This document shows positions 1-10,144 of a stretch of DNA of 64,000 nt, piece after piece. The number at the start of each line of letters is the position of its first letter. Within the stretch, counting starts at the first letter, position 1. The notes beneath the pieces were generated by a model. That model did not search any database and was not told the origin of the DNA. It worked only from the letters and a program-made list of their open reading frames with translations. The position numbers and the translations under genes were made by a program. This stretch comes from Porifericola rhodea (lineage in GTDB: Bacteria; Bacteroidota; Bacteroidia; Cytophagales; Cyclobacteriaceae), in assembly GCF_030506305.1 (NCBI RefSeq), contig NZ_CP119421.1, positions 2,209,501-2,273,500 on the forward strand, written 5' to 3'.

Positions 1-58
1 TATGTTCTTAAGTGTATTAATCTTAGCTGAAAATGAGCAATATACATGTCAACATTAG

Positions 59-1297
59 CTAATGGTTATAGGATACTATTTTGTAAAGAGCCAAATATTT
101 GTCAGCTTGCTTAACAATATTGAAATGGCGTTGAGCATAATCTATAATATCTCTTTTGCTAAAAATATATTTATCGCTTATGGCTTCTTCAATTGCTATT
201 TTTAGAGCATCAGCAGATAAATTTTTTGCAAGAATTCCGTTAAAACCTGTTTGTATAATTTCTTTCATTCCTCCAATAGGAAAAGATATAATAGGTGTAC
301 CACAAGCCATCGCCTCTATCATAACATTTGGTAAATTATCTTCTCTAGAAGGTATTATTACATAATCTACAGCTGCATATAGTAGGCTAATTAAGCGTTC
401 ATCATTAATGCTGTGTAATGGAAGCGGTTGAATATTATTTTTGTTTATAGAAAAGTTTCCTTCTCCTAGCGTACAAATTACTATCTCTTCTTTTAAAGTT
501 ATGCTATCAATGGCTCCCTTAAGCAAGTCCATCCCTTTACGGTAATTACCAAGCCGATCACTTACAAAAAGGAATATTTTTTTATCGGTAGGTATATTAA
601 AAACTGAGCGAGCAAATGTTGGATCATAATATTTAAATATTTGAGTATCCAAGCCATTTGCAATGTGGTAATGTGGGTAGTTTTTAAAGATCTCACTCTC
701 TTGCGATGCCTTTTTTAACCACTCTGAGGGAGTGATCACTGTCAGTGCTTTAAAATGACTAAGAGCTTTTGCTTTGATATCTAACTCTTTTTGGTTCAAA
801 GCAATTAACTCAGCATTGTCCCTATTTCTATTTAAGTCCCCCTGATAATGTAAGCCTCCCAGAAAAGGATTCATATCATGAAAAGTCCAGAAGACGGGCT
901 TGTTTAAATTTTTAAAAACAGATGAAAAATCAACCAAATTACCTGCCCAGTGCAAGTGAATGATATCAGCTTGCTGAAAAACTTTACTGGCTCTAATATT
1001 TATAGAAGAGGTAGAAAAGCTAAACCCTTCAAAAGAGCTGTCCCCTTTTATTCGTAAAAGCCTTTTTTTTTGCCTTTCTTCCTTACTATGTTTAAGCTTA
1101 AGCTTCTTTAGCAGAGTATAAATTTTACTTTTATTTGAGCCCTCATAAACGTAGTGACTATTCGGCACCTCTTTTGTAGAAGGTCCCAAAAAGAGAAATT
1201 CGGAAGTAACCCCTCTTCGTAAATACTCTTTATGAAATCTAATAGCTGCCTGGGCAGCTCCTCCTCGATCTCTATAACAAATGTGAAGGACTATCAA
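59..1297 (-). CDS. GT4-family glycosyltransferase
   Basis: Predicted cytoplasmic GT-B fold glycosyltransferase that would add a sugar from a nucleotide-sugar donor to the growing polysaccharide. The 412-residue protein opens with a short beta strand (VLHI) and a GGAAQAA turn (residues 12-18), has HLHW at 114-117, and carries the donor-site segment around residues 316-342 (SREDNLPN, then IEAMACGTP), with D320-x7-E328 in place of the usual E-x7-E. These are normal features of family GT4. The only workable start is a TTG codon one base after the stop of the upstream gene. No ATG lies nearby and the family N-terminus begins at this strand, so I infer a coupled TTG start. It is the last gene of the capsule operon inside the window. 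Donor and acceptor cannot be told from sequence. Confidence 0.85.
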   Translation of the reverse strand: MIVLHICYRDRGGAAQAAIRFHKEYLRRGVTSEFLFLGPSTKEVPNSHYVYEGSNKSKIYTLLKKLKLKHSKEERQKKRLLRIKGDSSFEGFSFSTSSINIRASKVFQQADIIHLHWAGNLVDFSSVFKNLNKPVFWTFHDMNPFLGGLHYQGDLNRNRDNAELIALNQKELDIKAKALSHFKALTVITPSEWLKKASQESEIFKNYPHYHIANGLDTQIFKYYDPTFARSVFNIPTDKKIFLFVSDRLGNYRKGMDLLKGAIDSITLKEEIVICTLGEGNFSINKNNIQPLPLHSINDERLISLLYAAVDYVIIPSREDNLPNVMIEAMACGTPIISFPIGGMKEIIQTGFNGILAKNLSADALKIAIEEAISDKYIFSKRDIIDYAQRHFNIVKQADKYLALYKIVSYNH

Positions 1298-1298
1298 A

Positions 1299-3539
1299 TT
1301 AGACCGGGGAGTTTAAATTGAAACCTTCTGCAAGATCATGAAGAGAAATCATTTTATCCAATGCGTTATGATCAGTTAGGTAGCCTGTAATTTTTCCACC
1401 ATTGGTATAGTCAATCGCAATAAAATCAGTCTCAAGAGTATGAGCAAATAACACAGAATGGAATCTCATGCAGAGATTGATTTTCGAAGCTTGCATAGCT
1501 TTCACAGTAAAATCAACAGAAGTGTTATATTTATGGATCACATGTTCAAAATCTTGAAAATATTTTTTTGCAAATTTTCTGTTAAAATCCCTATCATCAT
1601 TACCAACTACAAATGTATGCATAGGGTAGAAAACAGGAGTTAAATCATGCTTAAGACAGGTCTCCTGGATATATTTAGCTAAATTTGCTTCAAATGCTTC
1701 CTTGGTTTTCAAAAACTCATCATGGTTTTTATCTCCCATATATTCGGAGGTCCATTCTCTTAGGAAACATGCTAATATGTTCTTTTTACTCTCAGTTTTA
1801 ATTTTAGTACTTACTTTTCTAATATACTCACGCGCAGGGTCTCCAATATTTTCAATATCAGTGCGATTTGAAAGTTTTTTGGCATATTCAAAAGATGCAT
1901 TATCACGTACTTTAATAGTAGTCGCGATTTGGAACATCTTCTTTACAGCATTAATATGTTGCTGTTCTTTTAAAGGTCCTACACCACACCCAAATATGAT
2001 AGTCTTTCTATTGAATTGCTTGGCGATTTTAAATGCCCATAAAGGTACACTCAAGGCATTGATACCCATAAGTGGTCCTCCGCCCATGACAATTTCGTCA
2101 CATTGAGCGCATGCTAAAGAAAATGACAGATCTTTAGTAGAAACTATGTATGCTTGAACTTGTAATTCTTTACATGTCTTTTCAGTAATAAATGGGTAGA
2201 CGCTGCTTATATAAAATTCTATATTTGAGTATTTCTCTTTATAATAATCAATGATACTTCCTAAGATTGCTTTATCACCTACAGTTTCAGTACCATACCA
2301 ACCTGTAATTAGAACCTTGTATGTTCCCTTTTTGCCAGGAAGTTTGTGTTTTAATAGAGCAATAGGAAGCTTAAAATAATGTGCTCTATGAATGTTCCGA
2401 AGGGAAATGTTTTTTTGCCAAAAGCTTTCTTTGAAGCTAATCAAAGCCTCTTTATAAGTAATTGGAGCATGATAATCGTGAATGCAACTATCACAATCAT
2501 CGTTAATGATCCGTTTTCTTTCTATTAAGTTTTCATTGTAGATATCTAATGAGGATTGTTCCAGGCCATTTCCAATTTTTTGAGATTTAGGCGCACAATA
2601 ATGCAGATCTCCTCTGGAGTTTAATACAACGCCATTAGCTTGATAAGGGCAAGCGATAAGACGCTTACCACCCCCTAAAATATTGATAATACTCTTATAA
2701 GTTCTTTTATAGGTAGGGTTCTTTTCAAATGTTAGTTCAACTTTTTTGAAGAAACACATAAGATGATATGTTTCCTCTTCATCAAAAGTTCTGATCACTT
2801 CTCCTCGGTCCTCATTATACAACCTTTTGATATATTCAGCTATTCGGAATCGTCCATAAATACCTTCTTCTTTCAAGAAGTCTAATAGCTCATCTACTTC
2901 CCATACATTAACCTTTGAAATAGTGCATCCTATAGCAACAGGTACATCTGTTTCATTTCTAAAATGATTAATGACATTAATAGCGGTATCAAAGTTACCC
3001 TCTCGCCCTCTTACTTTATCATGAGTCACTCCATATCCATCTAGAGAAACCATCATACTAAAGTTTTTTTCATAGCGATCGCATACTTCAATCACTTGGT
3101 GAATTCTATTAATTACATCTTTTTCTATAATTGCATTTGTGATAATGCTAAGTCCACGAAGGCTTGGTAGTTTTTTACAACAGGCTTCATAAAGATCAGC
3201 TAAATCTTCTCTTAAAGTAGGCTCTCCTCCTGTTATTCCTACACCTCTTACTTCTGAATATAAACTGTCATCTAAAATTTTTTCCAAATCCTGAGGTGAA
3301 ACTTCGAATCCTTTTTTTTGCTGCCAGATGTTGCACATTGTGCATTTAGAGTTACAAATATCATTAGCATTCATATTGATGACAGTAGGCTTCTCAGGAT
3401 TTTTTTGATGATGTTGTAGCCTGCTGTTATCCTGTTTCTTTAGATCTCGAAGGGCCCTATAGTCATGCCAAAGTGCACGTATTTGCTTTAAAGATTCTTT
3501 AAAAGGAATGTATTTTTTTCCAGGTATTTTCATAAACAT
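1299..3539 (-). CDS. Radical SAM/SPASM-like and polysaccharide pyruvyltransferase fusion
   Basis: A two-enzyme polypeptide of 746 residues. The N-terminal half is a radical SAM protein: C62-x3-C66-x2-C69 for the 4Fe-4S/SAM cluster, GGEP at 104-107, and a SPASM-like auxiliary cysteine set (C297, C315, C349, C352). From about residue 407 to 725 the sequence matches the polysaccharide pyruvyltransferase (WcaK/CsaB) family: an N-terminal GWYGTETVGDKA loop, GGGPLMG, FGCGVGP, and MRFHS near the C-terminus. That family normally puts a pyruvate ketal on a sugar. The radical half has no predictable substrate; a sugar or lipid-linked sugar is my inference from the operon. It sits 1 base before the GT4 gene and 16 bases after the sulfotransferase gene. 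M1 and M3 are both ATG and either could be the start. I know of no characterised enzyme with this arrangement. The domain calls are firm, the joint role is open. Confidence 0.85.
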   Translation of the reverse strand: MFMKIPGKKYIPFKESLKQIRALWHDYRALRDLKKQDNSRLQHHQKNPEKPTVINMNANDICNSKCTMCNIWQQKKGFEVSPQDLEKILDDSLYSEVRGVGITGGEPTLREDLADLYEACCKKLPSLRGLSIITNAIIEKDVINRIHQVIEVCDRYEKNFSMMVSLDGYGVTHDKVRGREGNFDTAINVINHFRNETDVPVAIGCTISKVNVWEVDELLDFLKEEGIYGRFRIAEYIKRLYNEDRGEVIRTFDEEETYHLMCFFKKVELTFEKNPTYKRTYKSIINILGGGKRLIACPYQANGVVLNSRGDLHYCAPKSQKIGNGLEQSSLDIYNENLIERKRIINDDCDSCIHDYHAPITYKEALISFKESFWQKNISLRNIHRAHYFKLPIALLKHKLPGKKGTYKVLITGWYGTETVGDKAILGSIIDYYKEKYSNIEFYISSVYPFITEKTCKELQVQAYIVSTKDLSFSLACAQCDEIVMGGGPLMGINALSVPLWAFKIAKQFNRKTIIFGCGVGPLKEQQHINAVKKMFQIATTIKVRDNASFEYAKKLSNRTDIENIGDPAREYIRKVSTKIKTESKKNILACFLREWTSEYMGDKNHDEFLKTKEAFEANLAKYIQETCLKHDLTPVFYPMHTFVVGNDDRDFNRKFAKKYFQDFEHVIHKYNTSVDFTVKAMQASKINLCMRFHSVLFAHTLETDFIAIDYTNGGKITGYLTDHNALDKMISLHDLAEGFNLNSPV

Positions 3540-3555
3540 AAGATCATGTAACTCT

Positions 3556-4317
3556 TTAAATCTTATAGTGGAAATGAGTTGCTAGGTCTTTAACACTCTG
3601 TGATAGGTAATTAATATCTTCTTCGGTAAAATAATTTACCCAATCTCCTTTTTTTCCACTTCTAACAAATGTCGTGGCATTTGCTTTATCAGATTCATTC
3701 TTAAAAGGCCTTCCACTTTCTTTTTCAATTTTTTTCATGCTTGTAAATGAAGACTCTTGGATAGCTTTGGCAAGCTGTTCTTCTGAAGCTTTAATTCCTA
3801 AAGCCTTTACTAAACGTTCTACTTCAGTGAATGTATTAGACAGCAGGTCTTCATATCTAAATAACGCTATTACATTTGATTTATCTTTCCATGAAGCCAC
3901 ATGTTTATGCCAACTGTTTGGAGAACTATTTACTTTTCTTAAAAACTCAGAAAAAGTAGTGTTCTTGGGGTTCTTTTTCTTCTGGTAATGGAAAAATGAT
4001 ACATAAACGTCTTTAGGATCTCGTATCAGATATATTACTTTTTTGAATGCTGGGTTAAATGTCTGATGACTTTTAATTATTCGTGGGCGAGGAAGTTTCT
4101 CAAGAACTTCATTGTGCACATTAATTTCTGGTACATAATTTATAGCTGTATGAAAATTTATTTGCTCTCCTTCTTTCTTTAAAAGATTTGCTATTAAAAA
4201 CCTGACCCATGTGTTCCCAGATTTGGGGTATGATACCAAGAAAATATCATCATCATAAATTTCTGGATGGTCTGGAGAAGAGGTTTTTTTTTTTAAAAAC
4301 TTAGATAATATATTCAT
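3556..4317 (-). CDS. PAPS-dependent sulfotransferase
   Basis: Predicted sulfotransferase (Sulfotransfer_1 family), moving sulfate from PAPS to a hydroxyl of a carbohydrate or related acceptor. The 253-residue protein has the 5'-phosphosulfate loop SYPKSGNTW near the N-terminus, the 3'-phosphate site LIRDPKDVYVSFF, and near the C-terminus an SGKKGDWVNYF segment matching the RKGxxGDWKxxF dimer/PAPS motif of cytosolic sulfotransferases. All expected PAPS contacts are present, so it should be active. I chose the ATG at 4317; the frame extends two codons further to a TTG, which is less likely. It lies between the ABC exporter genes and the radical SAM fusion, so the exported glycan is the likely acceptor. 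No PAPS synthesis genes are in the window. Confidence 0.88.
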   Translation of the reverse strand: MNILSKFLKKKTSSPDHPEIYDDDIFLVSYPKSGNTWVRFLIANLLKKEGEQINFHTAINYVPEINVHNEVLEKLPRPRIIKSHQTFNPAFKKVIYLIRDPKDVYVSFFHYQKKKNPKNTTFSEFLRKVNSSPNSWHKHVASWKDKSNVIALFRYEDLLSNTFTEVERLVKALGIKASEEQLAKAIQESSFTSMKKIEKESGRPFKNESDKANATTFVRSGKKGDWVNYFTEEDINYLSQSVKDLATHFHYKI

Positions 4318-4385
4318 AGTCAAAAAATATAATTTAATATTTTAGAGTTCCTCGAAACACCTTATTAGATGTTTGTCTTGATAAA

Positions 4386-5633
4386 CTAACTAACCGTTTC
4401 TTCACTCCGTTTTGTATCCCATTCAGTAGGAATCGCCACCATACCTGGCCATTTCTCAGGAAAGTATGAGCCAGAGGTGTTAAATAAATTTTCAATTTCA
4501 AAGTCTAAAAGCTTTACTGAAGGTATAAGAACTTTAACTCCCGGGATTCCAAATTGAACATCAACTGAGTAACTGATCTTATTAAAAATATGTGATGGAA
4601 TCTTACATGTTGTACGGTAAAAGCCTTTAGAAGTGTTAGAGTTACGAGTATAATGGTCTGTAGAAGCAAATACAAGAATGCCTTCATGGGTATTAACCTT
4701 TAGAACAATTCTCATCCCTTTTAGATGAACTTTAACCTGATAGTCAATCTCAATATTAATTTCTTCCGAGGTATCAAATTTTGTTTTTACTGTTCCTTGT
4801 CCATTTTTAATCCTGGCAGCAATCAATCTTATTTCTGATGACTTTGGTTCAACTCCTTCACCCCAACTGATTTCTCCTGCATGCTTAGCGAATTCGGGAG
4901 TATCCATATAATTATCGATAGCCTTATCAACATCTCCTGTAAAAACGATCTGTCCATTTACTAATTGAATCGCCTGCGAACATAAGTTACGTACAGCACT
5001 CATGTTATGACTGACAAATAGAACTGTACGGCCCTGGCCTGCTACATCTTCCATTTTTCCTAAACATTTCTTCTGAAACTCAGCATCTCCTACTGCTAGT
5101 ACTTCATCAATAATTAAAATTTCAGGTTCTAGGTGAGCTGCTACCGCAAATGCAAGTCTAACTTTCATTCCTGATGAGTATCTCTTAACAGGAGTATCTA
5201 AAAACTTTTCAACACCACTAAAATCAACAATTTCATCAAACTTTTCCTTTACTTCACTTCTGGACATGCCCAGTATAGTTCCGTTTAAAAAGATATTTTC
5301 TCTACCAGTTAATTCTGGATGAAAACCTGTACCAACTTCAAGAAGAGATGAGACTCTTCCATTAATTTCAATTCTACCTGTAGTAGGTTCAGTAATTCTA
5401 GATAATAGTTTGAGCAAAGTGCTTTTCCCTGCTCCGTTCTTACCGATAATTCCAAAAGCTTCTCCTCTTTTAACTTCAAATGAAACATCTTGCAAAGCCC
5501 AAAACTCTTTTGCTTTGCTAGTTTCATTCCTACTAAAAATACTAGATACTGTCTCCTTCAGGCTCCCACTTGAAGTATTACCGATAGCATATAGTTTAGA
5601 TAAGTTTTCTACTTTTATTGCAATGTCGTCCAT
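4386..5633 (-). CDS. wzt: ABC transporter ATPase for polysaccharide export (Wzt-like)
   Basis: ATP-binding subunit of an ABC-2 type exporter that moves undecaprenyl-linked polysaccharide across the inner membrane. The first ~240 residues form the nucleotide-binding domain: Walker A GKNGAGKST, signature YSSGMKVRLAFA, Walker B ILIIDEVLAVGD and switch histidine SHNMS. The remaining ~170 residues match the extra beta-sandwich domain of Wzt proteins that recognises the modified end of the finished chain. This makes the full length of 415 right for Wzt and too long for a plain KpsT. It begins one base after the permease gene, so the pair is co-translated. The C-terminal domain suggests export depends on a specific terminal cap. 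Whether the sulfotransferase or the pyruvyltransferase makes that cap is inference. Confidence 0.92.
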   Translation of the reverse strand: MDDIAIKVENLSKLYAIGNTSSGSLKETVSSIFSRNETSKAKEFWALQDVSFEVKRGEAFGIIGKNGAGKSTLLKLLSRITEPTTGRIEINGRVSSLLEVGTGFHPELTGRENIFLNGTILGMSRSEVKEKFDEIVDFSGVEKFLDTPVKRYSSGMKVRLAFAVAAHLEPEILIIDEVLAVGDAEFQKKCLGKMEDVAGQGRTVLFVSHNMSAVRNLCSQAIQLVNGQIVFTGDVDKAIDNYMDTPEFAKHAGEISWGEGVEPKSSEIRLIAARIKNGQGTVKTKFDTSEEINIEIDYQVKVHLKGMRIVLKVNTHEGILVFASTDHYTRNSNTSKGFYRTTCKIPSHIFNKISYSVDVQFGIPGVKVLIPSVKLLDFEIENLFNTSGSYFPEKWPGMVAIPTEWDTKRSEETVS

Positions 5634-5634
5634 A

Positions 5635-6462
5635 TCAAATTATATCAGCTATAGTTCTTTCTACTTTTTTAAAGTAAAACAAAGAACTGATGAATAGTAT
5701 TATGACCACCACAAACGAAAGATAAGACAATGTGCTGGGGGGGTATGTGCCCAAAATACTCCACCTGAATCCGTCAATGATACCTGCTATAGGATTGAGG
5801 TAAAATACAATAGATGCCCAGTCTGGAATGCGATCAACCAAAATATTGGATGGATAAGCTACTGGAGTAAAAAACATACCAAATCGTACTAAGAAAGGTA
5901 CGATTTGCTGGAAATCTCGATATCTAATAGTTAATGCGCTTAGCCAAATTCCTACCCCCAGAGATGCAATTATAGACATGAAAAGAAAGAACGGTAGATA
6001 GATGATATTAGGAGAAGGAGAAACCTGATAAAAAAACATTAAAACAAAAATAATAATGGTTGCAATCCCAAAATCAATAAGGCCCACAATAGCTTTTGAA
6101 AGGGGAACAATCAATCTTGGAAAGTAGACTTTCTGAACCATCCCTTGGGCACCAATAATGGATTGCCCTGCTTGGCTCATTACTGTAGAAAAATATGTCC
6201 AGGAAGCTAAACCACTAGCAGCAAATAATACATAAGGAGTATTTCCTGTATTAATTTGCAAACCACGACTAAAAACCAGCGAAAAAACTACTAATGTGAG
6301 AAAGGGTTGGATTACACCCCACATTAATCCCAAAAAAGTTTGTGCATACCTTACCTTAAAGTCTCTGTAGGCTAAAGTATAAAGAAGGTCTTTGTAGCGT
6401 ACAATCTCTTTGAGATCAAGAGATAAGATGCTTTTATTTGCATCTATGATCGTTTTTTCCAT
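5635..6462 (-). CDS. wzm: ABC-2 type polysaccharide export permease (Wzm-like)
   Basis: Inner-membrane permease partner of the adjacent ATPase. The 275-residue protein starts with a cytoplasmic stretch and the YRDFKVRYAQTFLG motif typical of KpsM/Wzm permeases, followed by about six hydrophobic helices, with TPVAYP in the middle and LNPIAGIIDGFRW before the last helices, both usual for the ABC2_membrane family. It follows the epimerase gene by 13 bases and precedes the ATPase by one base. The ABC-dependent route it defines implies that the chain is completed in the cytoplasm, with no need for a Wzx flippase or Wzy polymerase. Neither of those is seen here. Confidence 0.92.
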   Translation of the reverse strand: MEKTIIDANKSILSLDLKEIVRYKDLLYTLAYRDFKVRYAQTFLGLMWGVIQPFLTLVVFSLVFSRGLQINTGNTPYVLFAASGLASWTYFSTVMSQAGQSIIGAQGMVQKVYFPRLIVPLSKAIVGLIDFGIATIIIFVLMFFYQVSPSPNIIYLPFFLFMSIIASLGVGIWLSALTIRYRDFQQIVPFLVRFGMFFTPVAYPSNILVDRIPDWASIVFYLNPIAGIIDGFRWSILGTYPPSTLSYLSFVVVIILFISSLFYFKKVERTIADII

Positions 6463-6475
6463 GTTAAATCAATAA

Positions 6476-7498
6476 CTAATCTATGCAATAATAGGTTTTA
6501 TACCAATCTACAAACTTTTGGATTCCTTCGTTCAAAGGTGTAGACGGTTTAAAACCTACATCTTTAATGAGGTCATTTACATCTGCAAAAGTAGCTGGTA
6601 CATCCCCATCCTGAATAGGCATCATGTTCTTTTTTGCTTCCTTGCCCAAAGCCTGTTCCAAAGTATGAATAAAGTCCATAAGCTTAACAGGATTGTTATT
6701 ACCAATGTTATAAATGGCATAAGGGGCGAAGCTGCTTGCTGCATCGGGTTTTTGTCCATCCCAGTCTACATTTGGCTTAGCGATATGAGGCAACAGTTTG
6801 ACGATTCCTTCCACAATGTCATCCACATAGGTGAAGTCGCGCTTCATCTCCCCATTATTGAATACCTTTATGGGCTCATCATCAAGTATAGCTTTGGTAA
6901 ATAGGAAGAGCGCCATATCTGGCCTGCCATAAGGTCCGTAAACGGTAAAAAAGCGTAAACCAGTAGTAGGAATATCGTACAGGTTGGAGTATGTATGAGC
7001 CATCAGCTCATTAGACTTCTTTGTCGCAGCATACAAGGATACAGGGTGATCAACATTATGATGTATAGAGAAGGGCATTTTGGTATTAGCACCATAAACA
7101 GAGCTTGAGGATGCGTACACCAAATGCTCTACCGGGAAATGTCGACAGGCCTCAAGAATATTTAAAAAGCCAGTAACATTAGCATCTATATAAGCATATG
7201 GGTTAACTAAGGAGTATCTTACTCCTGCCTGTGCAGCAAGGTTAACTATATAATGAAATCTCTCCTGCTCAAAAAGCTGATCTATTCTATCTTTTTCAAG
7301 TAGGTCTATTTTATGGAAAGTAAAGCTATCTAGTTCTTCCAAAATTTTAAGACGGTCTTTTTTCAAGTTAGGATCATAGTAATCATTAAGATTATCAATG
7401 CCTACTACTTGAAAACCTTGCTCACAAAGTCTTTGTGAAAGGTGAAAACCAATAAAACCAGCTGCGCCAGTTATCAATACTTTTTTTGTTTGACTCAT
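6476..7498 (-). CDS. NAD-dependent epimerase, UDP-glucuronate 4-epimerase-like
   Basis: Extended short-chain dehydrogenase of 340 residues that most resembles the CapI/LspL UDP-glucuronate 4-epimerases, which make UDP-galacturonate. Visible motifs are the NAD loop GAAGFIG at the N-terminus, the [10 protein letters not shown] signature shared by that subgroup, the catalytic SSSSVYG serine region, the YAATKK tyrosine/lysine pair, and an RPDMALF segment. The downstream dehydrogenase family also feeds uronic-acid sugars, so the two together point to an acidic glycan. It lies 8 bases after the dehydrogenase gene and 13 bases before the permease gene. A UDP-N-acetylhexosaminuronate epimerase (WbpP-like) is the main alternative. 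Confidence 0.85.
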   Translation of the reverse strand: MSQTKKVLITGAAGFIGFHLSQRLCEQGFQVVGIDNLNDYYDPNLKKDRLKILEELDSFTFHKIDLLEKDRIDQLFEQERFHYIVNLAAQAGVRYSLVNPYAYIDANVTGFLNILEACRHFPVEHLVYASSSSVYGANTKMPFSIHHNVDHPVSLYAATKKSNELMAHTYSNLYDIPTTGLRFFTVYGPYGRPDMALFLFTKAILDDEPIKVFNNGEMKRDFTYVDDIVEGIVKLLPHIAKPNVDWDGQKPDAASSFAPYAIYNIGNNNPVKLMDFIHTLEQALGKEAKKNMMPIQDGDVPATFADVNDLIKDVGFKPSTPLNEGIQKFVDWYKTYYCID

Positions 7499-7506
7499 AA
7501 TAAATA

Positions 7507-8775
7507 TTATAGCTTACCGTCTACCAAATTTTTATCAAGTATACTTTTGACATCATATATAACGCCATTTTCTTTTTTTACTTTTTTAAGGTCAAGTTGT
7601 TGAAAATATTTATGGCCTACAGCCATTATTATGCCTTCATATGCTTTTTTAGGTACAGAAAGTAATTCTATACCATACTCTTCGTATACTTCATTGAAGT
7701 TAGCTAATGGGTCATAAACTTGTACATCAACTCCGTAATCCTGTAATTCTCTGATAATATCTATTACTCTACTGTTTCTAATGTCCGGGCAGTTCTCTTT
7801 AAAAGTAATGCCTAGCACCAGCACTTTTGCTCCTTTTATTGGAAACCCTTTTTGCGATAATAGCTTCACTACTTTGTTTGCAACAAAGCTTCCCATGTTA
7901 TCATTAATTCTTCTGCCAGCAAGGATAACCTGCGGGTGATAGCCAATGCTTTCTGCTTTATGGGTGAGGTAGTAAGGATCTACTCCAATACAGTGTCCGC
8001 CAACCAAACCTGGACGAAAAGGTAAGAAATTCCACTTTGTGCCTGCCGCTTCTAATACTTCTTGTGTATCAATTTGCATCCGGTCAAAGATTAGTGCGAG
8101 CTCATTAACAAATGCAATATTAATATCGCGCTGTGCATTCTCTATGACTTTCGCTGCTTCTGCTACTCTGATGGAAGAAGCTTTGTGCGTGCCTGCAGTA
8201 ATTATGCTTTTGTATAGCAGATCTACTTTTTCGGCAATTTCTTCAGTACTTCCACTAGTTACCTTCTTTATAGAATGGACTCTGTGTTCTTTGTCTCCCG
8301 GGTTTATACGTTCGGGCGAATAACCACAGAAGAAGTCTTTATTATACGTTAAACCGCTAACTTGCTCTAAAATCGGTACGCAGTCGTCTTCGGTACAGCC
8401 AGGGTATACGGTAGATTCATAAATAACAATATCATTCTGCTTAAGTACTTTTCCTACCGCTTTGCTTGCACTTCGAAGCGGAGTGAGATCAGGCTTTTTG
8501 TACTGATCAATAGGAGTGGGCACCGTGACTATATATATGTTACAACTTTTAATGTCTTTAAGTTGATTAGTAAAGATAAGTCGATTTGATAGTCCGAATT
8601 CATGAGCTTCTACCTCTCCGGTTCTATCCTTTCCTTGATGTAATTCCTGAATTCTTTTGTGATCGATATCAAAACCTCTAACCTCATATTTCTTACCAAA
8701 TTCAATAGCAAGAGGGAGGCCTACATATCCTAGGCCAACAATGGCAATCTTATTACTATCAGTATTTAAGCCCAC
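7507..8775 (-). CDS. Nucleotide sugar 6-dehydrogenase (WbpO/TviB type)
   Basis: NAD-dependent oxidation of the C6 hydroxyl of a UDP-sugar to a carboxylate, giving a uronic acid donor. The 422-residue protein has the Rossmann motif [10 protein letters not shown], the ESTVYPG segment, and the catalytic-cysteine block [13 protein letters not shown], with the C-terminal UDP-binding domain following ([14 protein letters not shown]). The [10 protein letters not shown] stretch after the Rossmann fold places it with UDP-N-acetylgalactosamine/glucosamine dehydrogenases (WbpO, TviB, CapL) more than with UDP-glucose dehydrogenases, though substrate is uncertain. The start is GTG at 8775, sharing one base with the stop codon of the Wzz-like gene (TAGTG), which implies coupled translation. 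Confidence 0.9.
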   Translation of the reverse strand: MGLNTDSNKIAIVGLGYVGLPLAIEFGKKYEVRGFDIDHKRIQELHQGKDRTGEVEAHEFGLSNRLIFTNQLKDIKSCNIYIVTVPTPIDQYKKPDLTPLRSASKAVGKVLKQNDIVIYESTVYPGCTEDDCVPILEQVSGLTYNKDFFCGYSPERINPGDKEHRVHSIKKVTSGSTEEIAEKVDLLYKSIITAGTHKASSIRVAEAAKVIENAQRDINIAFVNELALIFDRMQIDTQEVLEAAGTKWNFLPFRPGLVGGHCIGVDPYYLTHKAESIGYHPQVILAGRRINDNMGSFVANKVVKLLSQKGFPIKGAKVLVLGITFKENCPDIRNSRVIDIIRELQDYGVDVQVYDPLANFNEVYEEYGIELLSVPKKAYEGIIMAVGHKYFQQLDLKKVKKENGVIYDVKSILDKNLVDGKL

Positions 8776-10007
8776 TAAACATTACTTTTGACATTTGAAA
8801 AAATCACTTGCGCAACAATAATACCAAGCCCCAAAGCAATACCAGTAAATATTGCTAAAGCAATAATTAGTTCACGCTTAGGCTCACTGGTTTTTAATGG
8901 AATCTGTATAGGTTCTAAAACTTTAAACACAGGTGTTTCTTCCTGAACTTTAATTCTAGCTTGTTCAAGCTGCTGGGCCACACTCTGGTATAAACTGTAA
9001 GCTAAGTTATAATCTGTTTGCGCCTGTTCAATCGCTATTCTGGCATTTTCAGTCGCGATATTAAGATTTTGGTCTCTGATACGAGCTAGCCTTTGTTGAG
9101 CTGCTTCATATCTTTCTTCTTTTTCTAAAAATTGTTTCTCTATAAAATCCAGATTTTCCTGAGCTTTGTTAATTCTGTATTCAGTAACATACTTCGTTAA
9201 ATAAGCTACTGCCAACCTTGTAGTATTTGCGGCTACTAGCGGGTCAGGCATTTCTGATGAAACCATTACCATGCCATTGGGTTGTATGGTTGTAGAAACC
9301 CTTTCTTTAAGAGAAGAAATAGCTTTAATTTGCTTATTATTTAAAGCTATGATTTCATATTCTATTTCACCTGAATTACCAAGCTGTGTGCTCTTCAAGG
9401 TGTCAGCAGGTGATGCTGTGTTTGTTTCTACAGAAGCAGGGGATTTGTCTTCTTTAAACCAACTCATAACTTTCAAAGGTAGGTTTAGAAGTATACGAGG
9501 AAGGCCTAGTGTATATTTTTTTAAATGATCTTGCAAAGTAGGCTCACTTACTTCAGTAAAATAATGATACAAACTCATTGTAGTATCTAAAGAAGGAAAG
9601 TACAACTCTTCTTGCATTAAAAACAAATAGAATGGTGTACTCTGTGTAATATCTGGGTATAAGCCTTTACTAAGTCCTGTACTATTATCTCCGACTCCAA
9701 CTCCTGCAAGCCCACCAATCTGCTTCAAAAAATTGCTGGAAGAGTTACTTCCTGCTTCTTCTGACTGAGGCATCAATACCACATTAGTAGTATACTCTTC
9801 AGGGCTAACTATAGCAATGAATATCCCTATTATAAATGTACCAATGGTAGTATAAAGAATAGTTTTTCTTCTTTGCCAAATATCTTGAGCAAGTGCTAAA
9901 AGGTCTATCTCGTCGTTTTCAACAGGTCTCTTCCTTGAGTTTTCTTTATTCTTGGCTTGAGCTACAGACTCAATATCATTATCCTGATGCTTTTCCGTAG
10001 TTTCCAC
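8775..10007 (-). CDS. Wzz-like polysaccharide co-polymerase / chain-length protein
   Basis: Inner-membrane protein of 410 residues with the Wzz fold layout. A ~35-residue polar N-terminus and [16 protein letters not shown] lead into the first membrane helix (about residues 50-72). A long periplasmic part contains a coiled-coil-rich stretch from about residue 270 to 355, then comes a proline-rich region ([15 protein letters not shown]) and a second membrane helix at the C-terminus. There is no cytoplasmic kinase domain, so it is not a BY-kinase fusion. It would pair with the SLBB exporter, 137 bases upstream, to span the periplasm. The start is GTG at 10007; the next methionine is deep inside the protein, so this start is the best available. 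Confidence 0.88.
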   Translation of the reverse strand: METTEKHQDNDIESVAQAKNKENSRKRPVENDEIDLLALAQDIWQRRKTILYTTIGTFIIGIFIAIVSPEEYTTNVVLMPQSEEAGSNSSSNFLKQIGGLAGVGVGDNSTGLSKGLYPDITQSTPFYLFLMQEELYFPSLDTTMSLYHYFTEVSEPTLQDHLKKYTLGLPRILLNLPLKVMSWFKEDKSPASVETNTASPADTLKSTQLGNSGEIEYEIIALNNKQIKAISSLKERVSTTIQPNGMVMVSSEMPDPLVAANTTRLAVAYLTKYVTEYRINKAQENLDFIEKQFLEKEERYEAAQQRLARIRDQNLNIATENARIAIEQAQTDYNLAYSLYQSVAQQLEQARIKVQEETPVFKVLEPIQIPLKTSEPKRELIIALAIFTGIALGLGIIVAQVIFSNVKSNV

Positions 10008-10144
10008 TATGCTTATTCTTGTTATAGTAAAGGAATTTTATTCACTTCAACACTTTGAACTTACCTCAGCTTTGGTGAAAAAGCTGCCAAAGGAGTTTTG
10101 TCTGGTGCAAAAATTAAATTTGTTCACTGATTATTTTAATACCG

